Source of the DNA: Actinoallomurus sp.
GTDB lineage: Bacteria; Actinomycetota; Actinomycetes; Streptosporangiales; Streptosporangiaceae
Assembly (NCBI GenBank): GCA_025964685.1
Contig: JAOPYG010000486.1
Span: forward strand, 1-34,461
Length of the DNA: 34,461 bases
Direction: 5' to 3'
The notes beneath the pieces are model-generated. The model was not told where the DNA came from and ran no database searches. It saw only the letters and a list, made by a program, of their open reading frames with translations. Below are positions 15,575 to 23,398 of this stretch, one piece after another. How positions within the stretch are numbered: the first letter of the stretch is position 1; each line of letters starts with the position of its first letter. A program made the translations under genes and the position numbers.

Positions 15575-16972
15575 TCAGGACCTCCGGCCGCGCTCGCGTG
15601 CGCGCAGGGCGAGGATCGGCCATTTACGTACGCTGTCGGCGCCGTAGAGGAACGCGAACACCAGGAGAGGCACCAGCGCGAGCACGATCGCCGCGGTGTA
15701 GGCCCAGTGGTAGTAGTGCCAGTTCCACATCGAGGTACCCGGATGAATCTGGCTCGAGTTGATGCCGAAGAACCCGATGACGAAGCCGACCGGCGCCACG
15801 AGGAAGCTCAGCGCCCCGAACGCCACCGCACTGCGCAGGCGACGCACCTCTTCCTTCTGCGACTCCCGGCTCTCGATGGCGGTGAGCTCAGAGCGGATGC
15901 TGCCGCCCAGCCGGATGAACATCTGGCTGACGGTGTTGGCCCGCGTCCTGATCTGCATCACCTCATAGAGGTCCTCGTGGAACGAGTCGATCTGCGATGA
16001 CGGGATGCGCAGGCCGAGGTCGGCCGCGGTCTCCACGCTGAAGGCGAGATCCAGCTCCAGGTTGCCCATCTCGTCGGCGAGGATCTCCAGATCCTTACGC
16101 TCCTGCTTGCCGGCCTCCTTCTCCTGGTTGTCCGTCTGGAACCTGCTGACCTGGCGGTAGGCCTCCTGCCAGATCTGCTGGAACCGGGACGCGGTGCCCA
16201 CGGCCTGGACGGTGGTCAGGAAGACGCTCTGCTCCACGTCGTCGGAGTGCCCGTAGAGAAAGCTGATCGCCGGGCTGACCGCGCCGAAGGTGCTCGTCGC
16301 CTGGTTGAGACCGTCCGGCTGCCGGAGCTTGGTGAACTCCGGGCGGTACGGCGGGCTGACCCGGTAGATCAGCCTTCTCACGACGTCCTCGTGCGGAGGA
16401 TCGACGCCGCGCAGGTCCCCGATGAGGACGAGCTGATGGCGTTCGAGCGGCAGCCCGGTGACCTCGGTCTGGTGTTCGGAGACCGGCGGACCGCTCTTGC
16501 GCTCGATCGCGGGCACGGCGTGGACCTCCAACGCCAGTCCGTCGATGTACGGCGCGAGGTCGACGTCCTCGATCCGCACGTCCGCGTCCGCGCACAGCTT
16601 CAACAACGCGGCCGTCAACGACGGGTCGGTGTTCAGGTCCGGGCTGTCGAGGTTCACGATGAGCGCCGCGACGACCTGGTCGGCGGGGAAGGGCAGCGCG
16701 TAGATCTCGAGTTTGGCGGACAGGATCTCGCGGAACTCCTCGTACGTCCCGTCCGGCGCCTTGAACCGGATGTCCTGTCGTCGCATCCGCCGTGCGTTGA
16801 TGAGGTTCGGGACCTGGTCGGAGAACACCTTGCGGAAATCGTCGACCCGCTCGTCCGCGCTCTCGTCCAGGCCTCCCAGGAGCGCGGAGGCGGTCCTTCC
16901 GGAGAAACGCCGATGGGTCGCGTAGATGCTCACGACCTGGACCGGGTACGCGTTGCTGACTTCCTCAGGCAC
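15575..16972 (-). CDS. CorA-like membrane protein with a GIN instead of GMN motif
   Basis: 465 residues from GTG 16972 (AGGGGG about 9 bases upstream). The first 250 residues form a cytoplasmic alpha/beta domain unlike typical CorA. About 255-380 is a long charged helical region, followed by two C-terminal membrane helices (about 383-402 and 425-447) and a basic tail. This is the CorA topology. At the end of the first helix, where CorA has the Mg2+-selective YGMNF loop, this protein reads FFGINSSQ (Gly403-Ile404-Asn405). The Met-to-Ile change and the absent Phe suggest altered ion selectivity, as in Zn2+-exporting or non-transporting relatives; the substrate cannot be deduced. It is downstream of valS on the same strand, separated by about 130 bases with a hairpin. 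Confidence 0.75.
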   Translation of the reverse strand: MPEEVSNAYPVQVVSIYATHRRFSGRTASALLGGLDESADERVDDFRKVFSDQVPNLINARRMRRQDIRFKAPDGTYEEFREILSAKLEIYALPFPADQVVAALIVNLDSPDLNTDPSLTAALLKLCADADVRIEDVDLAPYIDGLALEVHAVPAIERKSGPPVSEHQTEVTGLPLERHQLVLIGDLRGVDPPHEDVVRRLIYRVSPPYRPEFTKLRQPDGLNQATSTFGAVSPAISFLYGHSDDVEQSVFLTTVQAVGTASRFQQIWQEAYRQVSRFQTDNQEKEAGKQERKDLEILADEMGNLELDLAFSVETAADLGLRIPSSQIDSFHEDLYEVMQIRTRANTVSQMFIRLGGSIRSELTAIESRESQKEEVRRLRSAVAFGALSFLVAPVGFVIGFFGINSSQIHPGTSMWNWHYYHWAYTAAIVLALVPLLVFAFLYGADSVRKWPILALRARERGRRS

Positions 16973-16988
16973 CGTCGGACGCCCCCTT

Positions 16989-17010
16989 ACCTGAGAGACC
17001 CCGCTCAGGT
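16989..17010 (-). terminator. Hairpin between valS and the CorA-like gene
   Basis: ACCTGAG and CTCAGGT form a 7-bp perfect inverted repeat with an 8-base loop, lying after the valS stop (17101) and just before the CorA-like start. It may partly terminate valS transcripts or act as an operator. Confidence 0.4.
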
Positions 17011-17100
17011 GATCATCGGGGCGATCAGCCTACCGGCGGTATCCGCGAAGACACCCACAGTGTCCTCAAGTGGACATCGAGGTAGGGACCGCCGACGGGA

Positions 17101-19626
17101 CTACTCGGTGGCGGCCAGGACGACGTCGACGGTGAAGCCCTCCTCCGGGACCGTCTCCAGGCGCAGATCGGCGATGCGGCCGGCGGCGCGCAGATCGGTC
17201 TCGGCCAGGTCCCGCGTGCCCGCGCCGCGGATCGCGGCGCGTTCGACCTCGGCCCGCATGGAGACCTTCGCCGCGGACTTGGCACGGCGCACCTGGCGGA
17301 GGACGTCGGACGTGGCGGCGAGCACCGCCGGTGCGCCGCCGCCGGGCAGCTCGCCGGTGACCGGCCAGGCGGCCCGGTGCACCGAGCCGTCCTGCCACCA
17401 CGACCAGACCTCCTCGGTGACATAGGGCAGGATCGGGGCGAACAGCCGGAGCACGACCGACAGCGCCGTGCGCAGTGCCGCGCGGGCCGACGCCGCCCCG
17501 CTCTCGTCCACGCCGGCCTCTCCGTACGCCCGCGACTTGACCAGCTCCAGGTAGTCGTCGCAGAGGTTCCAGAAGAACCGCTCCGTCCGCTCCAGCGAGC
17601 GGGTGTAGTCGTTCGCCTCGAACGCCGCCGTGGCCTCGCGTACGACGTCGGCGAGGGTCGCGAGCATCGACAGGTCCAGCGGCTCGGTGACCGGCGCGCC
17701 GGCCGGCACCTCGCCGAGGCCCAGCACGAACTTGGAGGCGTTGAGGATCTTGATGGCCAGGCGGCGGCCGACCTTGATCTGGCCGGTGTCGAAGGCCGTG
17801 TCGGTACCGAGCCGGCCGCTGGCCGCCCAGTAGCGCACCGCGTCGGAGCCGTGCTGGACCAGCAGGTCCATCGGCGTCACGACGTTGCCCTTGGACTTGG
17901 ACATCTTCTTGCGGTCCGGGTCGAGGATCCAGCCGGACAGCGCCGCGCCGGCCCACGGCAGCGAACCGTGCTCCAGGTGCGCCCGCACGACGGTGGAGAA
18001 CAGCCACGTGCGGATGATGTCGTGCGCCTGCGGGCGCAGGTCGTACGGGAAGACCGCGTCGAACAGGGCGGGATCGCGCTCCCACCCCCCGGCGATCTGC
18101 GGGGTCAGCGAGGAGGTCGCCCAGGTGTCCATGACGTCCGGGTCGCCGATGAAGCCGTCGGGCTTGCCGCGCTGGTCCTCGGTGTAGCCGGGCGGGGCGT
18201 CCGAGGACGGGTCGACCGGCAGCGTCGACTCCGGCGGCGTGATCGGCGCGGAGTGGACCGGCTCGCCGTCGCGGTCGAGGGGGTACCAGACCGGGATCGG
18301 CACGCCGAAGAACCGCTGCCGCGAGATCAGCCAGTCACCGGCCAGGCCCTCCACCCAGTTGTCGTAGCGGGCCTTCATGTAGTGGGGGTACCAGGTCAGC
18401 TCGGCGCCGCGCGCCAGCAGCCGGTCGCGCAGCTCCGCGTCTCGCCCGCCGTTGCGGATGTACCACTGGCGGGTGGTGACGATCTCGAGCGGTTTGGTGC
18501 CCTTCTCGTAGAACTTCACCGGCCGGCTGACGGGCCGTGGCTCGCCGTCCAGGTCGCCGGACTCGCGCAGGAGTTCGACCACGCGCTCGCGGGCCGAGTG
18601 CACGGTCTTGCCCGCCAGCTCGGCGTACGGGCCGGGCGCGACGTCGGCCGGCGGCTCGGGCAGGATCCGGCCGTGCCAGTCGAGGATCGCGCGGGTCGGG
18701 AGGTTCAGCTCGCGCCACCAGGTGACGTCGGTGAGGTCGCCGAACGTGCAGATCATGGCGATGCCGGACCCCTTGCCGGGCTCGGCGAGGTGGTGGGCGA
18801 CGACCGGCACCTCGACCCCGAACAGCGGGGTGCGCACGGTCTGGCCGACCAGTTCGCGGTAACGCTCGTCGTCGGGGTGGGCCACCAGCGCGACACAGGC
18901 GGGCAGCAGCTCCGGCCGGGTGGTCTCGATGTAGACCGGCCGGTCGGCGGCGTGGAAGCGGATCCGGTGGAAGGCGCCCGGCTGCTCACGGTCCTCCAGC
19001 TCGGCCTGGGCGACCGCGGTGCGGAACGTGACGTCCCACAGCGTCGGCGCTTCGGAGACGTACGCCTCGCCGCGCGCGAGGTTGCGCAGGAACGCCCGCT
19101 GGGCGGTGGCCCGGGAGCTGTCGCCGATCGTCGTGTAGAGCAGCGACCAGTCGACCGACAGCCCGACGCGCCGCCAGACATCCTCGAAGGCCTTTTCGTC
19201 GATCTCGGTGAGCCGGTTGCACAACTCGACGAAGTTGCGCCGCGAGACCGGGATCTGCTTTCCGGGCTTGTCCGGCGGCTCGAAAGAGGGGTCGTACGGA
19301 AGCGAGGGATCGCAGCGCACGCCGAAGTAGTTCTGCACCCGGCGCTCGGTGGGCAGGCCGTTGTCGTCCCAGCCGATCGGGTAGAACACCTCACGGCCGC
19401 GCATCCGCTGGAAACGCGCGATCGCGTCGGTGTGGGTGTAGGAGAACACGTGGCCGACGTGCAGGGAGCCGCTGACCGTCGGCGGCGGCGTGTCGATCGA
19501 ATAGATCTCCGCGCGCCCCTTCGAGCGGTCGAAGCGGTAGGTGCCGCCCTTGTCCCAGAGGTCCGCCCACTTGGCCTCGAGTCCATCGAGGGTGGGTTTC
19601 TCCGGTGCGCGCGGCTTTTCTGTCAT
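17101..19626 (-). CDS. valS: Valyl-tRNA synthetase
   Basis: 841 residues from ATG 19626. It attaches valine to tRNA-Val, a class Ia synthetase. The Rossmann signature is HVGH (56-59) after PPPTVSGSL; the second is KMSKS (574-578). Between them lies the CP1 editing domain (about 190-360, with the RFHAADRPVYIETTRPELLPACVA stretch spanning its start) that hydrolyses Thr-tRNA. The anticodon-binding domain follows (about 650-770). The protein lacks a long coiled-coil and is the archaeal-like type usual in actinobacteria. The alternative start at 19668 would add 14 residues; neither has a strong ribosome site, but the shorter form matches the usual beginning MTEKP...LDGLEAKW. Confidence 0.96.
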   Translation of the reverse strand: MTEKPRAPEKPTLDGLEAKWADLWDKGGTYRFDRSKGRAEIYSIDTPPPTVSGSLHVGHVFSYTHTDAIARFQRMRGREVFYPIGWDDNGLPTERRVQNYFGVRCDPSLPYDPSFEPPDKPGKQIPVSRRNFVELCNRLTEIDEKAFEDVWRRVGLSVDWSLLYTTIGDSSRATAQRAFLRNLARGEAYVSEAPTLWDVTFRTAVAQAELEDREQPGAFHRIRFHAADRPVYIETTRPELLPACVALVAHPDDERYRELVGQTVRTPLFGVEVPVVAHHLAEPGKGSGIAMICTFGDLTDVTWWRELNLPTRAILDWHGRILPEPPADVAPGPYAELAGKTVHSARERVVELLRESGDLDGEPRPVSRPVKFYEKGTKPLEIVTTRQWYIRNGGRDAELRDRLLARGAELTWYPHYMKARYDNWVEGLAGDWLISRQRFFGVPIPVWYPLDRDGEPVHSAPITPPESTLPVDPSSDAPPGYTEDQRGKPDGFIGDPDVMDTWATSSLTPQIAGGWERDPALFDAVFPYDLRPQAHDIIRTWLFSTVVRAHLEHGSLPWAGAALSGWILDPDRKKMSKSKGNVVTPMDLLVQHGSDAVRYWAASGRLGTDTAFDTGQIKVGRRLAIKILNASKFVLGLGEVPAGAPVTEPLDLSMLATLADVVREATAAFEANDYTRSLERTERFFWNLCDDYLELVKSRAYGEAGVDESGAASARAALRTALSVVLRLFAPILPYVTEEVWSWWQDGSVHRAAWPVTGELPGGGAPAVLAATSDVLRQVRRAKSAAKVSMRAEVERAAIRGAGTRDLAETDLRAAGRIADLRLETVPEEGFTVDVVLAATE

Positions 19627-19734
19627 GCCGCCAATGGTATTGGGCGACCACGGCAGGTCCGTCGTCATTATGTGATCGCCTGTGAGAGGCTCGGGGGCGG
19701 AACACGGCCGGCGAGAAACACTGAGAGGGACGGC

Positions 19735-20046
19735 ATGGCGGACAAGGGCGATCTGGGCTGGCGGCTGCTGGCCGGCGCGGCGGCTTTCGGCGCGGGCTTC
19801 GTGGCCCGTAAAGCGATCACCATCGGCTGGAAGCAGTTCACCGGTAAGGAGCCCCCGACCAACCCCGAGTCACCGGACGTCGCCATCGCCGAGGCGGTGG
19901 GCTGGGCCGTGGTCACGGGCGTGGGCATGGAGGTCGCCCGGTTGCTGGCGACCCGCGCGGCCGCCAGGCACTGGCACAACAGCACGGGCGAACTGCCCGC
20001 CGCCCTCCGCACCGCCGCCGACAAGATCAAGCACGTCGGTTCCTGA
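19735..20046 (+). CDS. DUF4235 small membrane-associated protein
   Basis: 103 residues; GAGAGGGA about 5 bases before the ATG. The DUF4235 pattern is clear: a first hydrophobic helix (about 9-24, GWRLLAGAAAFGAGFVARK), a short hydrophilic loop with GKEPPTNPESPD, then a second helix (about 52-75, EAVGWAVVTGVGMEVARLLATRAAA) and a basic tail. Members are common, uncharacterised actinobacterial integral membrane proteins of about 90-100 residues. It is divergent from valS. No function is claimed. Confidence 0.85.
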   Translation: MADKGDLGWRLLAGAAAFGAGFVARKAITIGWKQFTGKEPPTNPESPDVAIAEAVGWAVVTGVGMEVARLLATRAAARHWHNSTGELPAALRTAADKIKHVGS

Positions 20047-20058
20047 GTCAGCGCCGTA

Positions 20059-20102
20059 CGCGCGCCGGGCCCGGACCGCCGGCGCGGCCGGCCCGCGCGT
20101 GC
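20059..20102 (+). terminator. Imperfect GC hairpin after the DUF4235 gene
   Basis: ACGCGC(GC)CGGGCC pairs imperfectly with GGCCCGCGCGT across about 15 bases. It begins 13 bases after the stop and is the likely terminator. Confidence 0.4.
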
Positions 20103-20368
20103 GAACCGCCGCCTCGTGAGGAATGTGGACGCGCTCCTCGAGCCGAGGCGGGTCCGGTCCGCCCGAAAGTACACGAACGGTCCGGCTGCTGAAATCGCCG
20201 TGGGCATCACATTTGCCCCGGCACGCCCGTGGAGGGCGGCAGCGAGGCCCTCAGGCCCGGGAAGCGGCATGTCCTGTGCCGCGCTCACCGGCGCGGACGC
20301 GGAAGGACCCCCCGAGGCCGTCGTGATCATCGAGCGGCGTCGTATGCCGCCGGATCACCGGACCGCTC
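20103..20368. other. Gene-free stretch between convergent genes
   Basis: I see no credible gene, RNA or repeat here. The open frames in it lack ribosome sites and have shadow-like Arg/Pro-rich composition. Confidence 0.5.
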
Positions 20369-21178
20369 TCACCCGAAGCCGCCGCTTTCGACGGCCGGCG
20401 GCCGGGGCCCCTGTTCGACAGGGCGGTCGCGCAGGTCGTGGCGGATCTTGTCGGCGAGACGCTTGGTCGCCGCGCGGTTGAGCGCGCCGCCCGCCACGGC
20501 CCCGGTCAGGAAGGGACCGAGGGTCGTGAAGTGACGGCCGAACGTTCGCAGCAGGCGCTTGCGCAGACCGGACTTCGCCGCCACGCCGAGCACCGCGGTG
20601 ACACTGCCCGGCTGCATCGGGTCGAACCCGCGCTGCTGCGCCCATGACTGAAGGAAGATCGCGCCGCGTGCGGTGCCGGTGCCGGGCACCTGGATGCCGT
20701 ACACCTCGTGCAGCTCCGCGATCATCTTGACCTCGATGGTCGCGACGAGCACGGTCTCCGCGAGGATCTGCGCCGGCGCGGACAGCAGGAGCGGAGGCGC
20801 GGTGAACTCGATCGCGGCGAGCGCTCCGCCCGCGGCACCCACACCGGTCGTGGCGCGCTGCGCGGCGCGTACGAGCGAGTCGGCGAGGGCTTCGCCGGTC
20901 ATGTCGTCGTGGTGGCGCCGCAGCGTCTCCAGGTCGCGCACCGGCACGTGGGGAGCGATCTCCACGACGGTGTCGGTGAGCCAGCGTCCTCGTCCGACGC
21001 CCGCGGCCCCGGCCCGGCGCGCGCTCGCGGCCAGCAGGCGCGCGAAACGTCCGAGCAGGCGGCCGCGGGTCTCGCGGTCCATGTCATCTTCGGCGGACAA
21101 CCGGCCGACCAGCTCTGCCATCTCGTGGCCGAGCCGGTCGTCGCCGTCCTCCCAGCGATCGACCTCTCTCTCCGACAC
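20369..21178 (-). CDS. EcsC-like protein, co-transcribed with the DUF4193 gene
   Basis: 269 residues from GTG 21178, preceded by GGGAG at about 5 bases; a longer start at 21205 overlaps the previous gene and has no ribosome site. An acidic N-terminus is followed by a helical region, a hydrophobic Gly/Ala-rich segment (about 110-160: GVGAAGGALAAIEFTAPPLLLSAP), EVKMIAELHEVYGI, and a second Gly-rich hydrophobic part (about 225-240) with a basic end. The LAETVLVATIEVKMIAELHEVYG stretch resembles the EcsC family, membrane-associated proteins of unknown activity. Identification is moderate. It starts 14 bases after the DUF4193 stop, so the two form an operon. Confidence 0.65.
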   Translation of the reverse strand: MSEREVDRWEDGDDRLGHEMAELVGRLSAEDDMDRETRGRLLGRFARLLAASARRAGAAGVGRGRWLTDTVVEIAPHVPVRDLETLRRHHDDMTGEALADSLVRAAQRATTGVGAAGGALAAIEFTAPPLLLSAPAQILAETVLVATIEVKMIAELHEVYGIQVPGTGTARGAIFLQSWAQQRGFDPMQPGSVTAVLGVAAKSGLRKRLLRTFGRHFTTLGPFLTGAVAGGALNRAATKRLADKIRHDLRDRPVEQGPRPPAVESGGFG

Positions 21179-21192
21179 CTCTGCTCCCGGCC

Positions 21193-21489
21193 TCAGGCCG
21201 CGCACTCACGGCAGATCAGCTGGCCGTTCCTCTCTTCGGCCAGTTGGCTGCGGTGATGCACGAGGAAGCAGCGTGCGCACGTGAACTCATCGGCCTGCCG
21301 CGGCAGAACGCGGAGGCTGAGCTCCTCGTTCGAAAGGTCCGCACCTGGCAGTTCGGTGACCTCACCTGCATCAAGGTCCTCGTCGATGACACCGGTGCTC
21401 TTATCGGCACGGCGTGCCTGCAACTCCTGCAGGCTGTCCTCGCTGAGGTCGTCGTCAGTCTTGCGTGGACTGTCGTAGTCGGTGGCCAT
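21193..21489 (-). CDS. DUF4193 protein, small acidic zinc-ribbon-like protein
   Basis: 98 residues from ATG 21489 (GGAG 6 bases upstream). The N-terminal two thirds is very acidic and probably disordered. The C-terminus holds CARC (71-74) and CREC (93-96), two CxxC knuckles 18 residues apart, a likely structural zinc site. The MATDYDSPRK start and the ELPGADLSNEELSLRVLP block identify the DUF4193 family, widespread in actinobacteria and of unknown role. No DNA-binding motif is visible beyond the knuckles. It has a readable promoter and leads the operon with the EcsC-like gene. Confidence 0.9.
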   Translation of the reverse strand: MATDYDSPRKTDDDLSEDSLQELQARRADKSTGVIDEDLDAGEVTELPGADLSNEELSLRVLPRQADEFTCARCFLVHHRSQLAEERNGQLICRECAA

Positions 21490-21514
21490 CTCTATCTCCA
21501 TCCCCCTCGGTCCA

Positions 21515-21543
21515 TAGTTATGCGCCCCGTCGCGCGGGTCTAA
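21515..21543 (-). promoter_or_regulatory. Probable promoter of the DUF4193 operon
   Basis: On the minus strand, TTAGAC (21538-21543) is followed after 17 bases by TAACTA (21515-21520), predicting a start about 20 bases before the ribosome site region of the DUF4193 gene. It fits a housekeeping-sigma promoter moderately. Confidence 0.45.
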
Positions 21544-21665
21544 CGCTCGGGAAGCTCATCTTGTGCCCGATCCGGGCGGGAAATTCTGTCACGGGATTTG
21601 CCCCAGAACACGCAAGCCACGACGCGTCACAGAGCCTGTTCCCTCGGCCTCCGCCAGAGATGTCC

Positions 21666-21680
21666 GATGTGTCAGACATC
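21666..21680 (+). promoter_or_regulatory. Inverted repeat upstream of the tandem kinase genes
   Basis: GATGT-GTCAG-ACATC is a perfect 5-bp inverted repeat about 140 bases before the first kinase start. It may be an operator. The rest of 21544-21820 shows no gene; the GGAGGGGG at 21810-21817 is the kinase ribosome site. Confidence 0.35.
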
Positions 21681-21820
21681 ACAGCAGCAGCTGGACGTCA
21701 ACTCCCCTCCTCACTGTCATGAACCGGATAAGCACGACGAGCGTCACAGGTAACGCGATATCGTTCCCGCCGGGATAGACCTGGCGGGTGCAAAGAATAA
21801 GGGTTGCTGGAGGGGGCTAC

Positions 21821-23380
21821 ATGCCGGATGCCGCTCCCCTGGAGCCGGGCGATCCGGTCTCGCTGGGGCAGTACAAGGTCGTCGGGAAGCTCGGGGCGGG
21901 GGGCCAGGGGGCCGTCTATCTCGGCCGGTCGTCGTCGGGTGACCATGTGGCGATCAAGCTTCTGCACGCGCAGATGAACACCGACACGTCCGCCCGCACG
22001 CGGTTCGCGCGCGAGGTCGAGGCGGCGCAGAAGGTGTCACCTTTCTGTACCGCCCAGGTCCTGGACTATGACGTCCACGGTCGCCCTCCCTACATCATCA
22101 GCGAGTTCATCGACGGCCCGCCGCTGTACGACGTCGTGCTGCAGGAGGGCGCCTTCCAGGGCGCCTCCCTCGAGCGCCTGGCGATCGGCACGGCGACCGC
22201 GCTCGCCGCGATCCACGAGGCCGGCATCGTCCACCGCGACTTCAAGCCCAACAATGTGCTGCTGGCCGCCGACGGCCCGCGTGTCGTGGACTTCGGCATC
22301 GCGCGTTCGGTCAACTCCCAGCAGAGCTCCGTCACCGCCACCGGAATGGTGGTCGGCACCCCTGGCTACCTGGCGCCGGAGCAGCTCACGGGCGAGCCCC
22401 TGACGCCCGCGGTGGACATCTTCGCCTGGGGCGCCACGATGGTGTTCGCCGCGACGGGCCACTCCCCGTTCGAGGCAGAGACGCTTCCCGTGATCATCAA
22501 CCGGATCCTCAACGAGAAGCCGGACCTATCCCGCCTCACCGGCACCATGCGCGAGCTGGTCGGCGCGGCGCTGGAGAAGGACCCCCGGCGTAGGCCGGCG
22601 GCGCACCAGCTGCTGCTGCGGCTGCTCGGCCAGGTCGGCGCCATGCCCGGCCCGTCGGCCGACCGCGTGGACCTGCTCGACAAGGGCACCCAGATCGCGG
22701 CCGAGCTGCCACCGCCGCCGCCGATCGTCCACACGCCGCCCCCGCCACCGCTCTTGACCACACCGCCTCCGATGATGCCGGGGCCGGCGACGCCCAACCC
22801 GCCGATGATGATGCCGGGGCCTCAGACGGTGCCGCCCTGGCAGCAGCAGCGTCCGCCGCCTCCCCACTTCACGCCGCCCCCTCCGCGGCGCAAGTCCAGC
22901 AACGCCCCGATCTTCATCGGCATCGGCTGCGTGGTGTTCCTGCTGCTCGTCGTGGGCCTGCCGATCGCGCTCGCGGCGGGCTTCCTGCACAAGACCAAGC
23001 AGGGTCTCGACACCCTGCCGACCTACCGTCCCTCGCACTACGGCGTTCCGGACTCCTACGCCGGCACGTGGAAGGGCTCGGGGCACAATGCGGACGCCAA
23101 GGCGGCCCAGGGGCCGTTCAGCGTCACCATCACCTTGAACACCGACTCACGGATCGGCCACGCCGACTACGGCAACTGCTCCGGCTCGATGTTCGAGGAC
23201 GCCAACAGCTCGACCGACACGAAGGTCGTGTTCAGCCAGACCCTGTTCAACCTCAGCGGTGGAACCTGCCCGACGTCCTCGTACGTGACGATGACGCTGA
23301 ACGGTTCCTCGATGGATTGGCAGATGAGCAAGACCGCGTACGGGGCCTCGTACGCGAACGGAACGCTCACCAAGCAGTGA
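21821..23380 (+). CDS. Transmembrane Ser/Thr protein kinase (Pkn type) with a short extracellular domain
   Basis: 519 residues from ATG 21821, with GGAGGGGG 4 bases upstream. The kinase domain spans about 15-275: Gly loop GAGGQG (25-30), Lys46 in VAIKLL, HRD 138-140 (Asp140), DFG 157-159, APE-like APEQ and FAWGATMVF. The catalytic loop reads HRDFKPNN; Phe141 replaces the usual Leu, a tolerated change. A Pro-rich linker (about 295-355) leads to one membrane helix (about 362-388). The outside part of about 130 residues has two cysteines (453 and 483), likely a disulfide, and ends in YGASYANGTL. It phosphorylates unknown proteins in response to an external cue. The next gene, 18 bases on, is a closely similar kinase, so both form an operon and probably arose by duplication. 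Confidence 0.93.
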   Translation: MPDAAPLEPGDPVSLGQYKVVGKLGAGGQGAVYLGRSSSGDHVAIKLLHAQMNTDTSARTRFAREVEAAQKVSPFCTAQVLDYDVHGRPPYIISEFIDGPPLYDVVLQEGAFQGASLERLAIGTATALAAIHEAGIVHRDFKPNNVLLAADGPRVVDFGIARSVNSQQSSVTATGMVVGTPGYLAPEQLTGEPLTPAVDIFAWGATMVFAATGHSPFEAETLPVIINRILNEKPDLSRLTGTMRELVGAALEKDPRRRPAAHQLLLRLLGQVGAMPGPSADRVDLLDKGTQIAAELPPPPPIVHTPPPPPLLTTPPPMMPGPATPNPPMMMPGPQTVPPWQQQRPPPPHFTPPPPRRKSSNAPIFIGIGCVVFLLLVVGLPIALAAGFLHKTKQGLDTLPTYRPSHYGVPDSYAGTWKGSGHNADAKAAQGPFSVTITLNTDSRIGHADYGNCSGSMFEDANSSTDTKVVFSQTLFNLSGGTCPTSSYVTMTLNGSSMDWQMSKTAYGASYANGTLTKQ

Positions 23381-23398
23381 TCTCTCGGAGGGACGCTC

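Noticed and set aside
17377..20046. An 889-codon plus-strand frame across valS
   Set aside because: Antisense to valS and with shadow-like composition; only its last part (from 19735) is a real gene, the DUF4235 protein with its own ribosome site.
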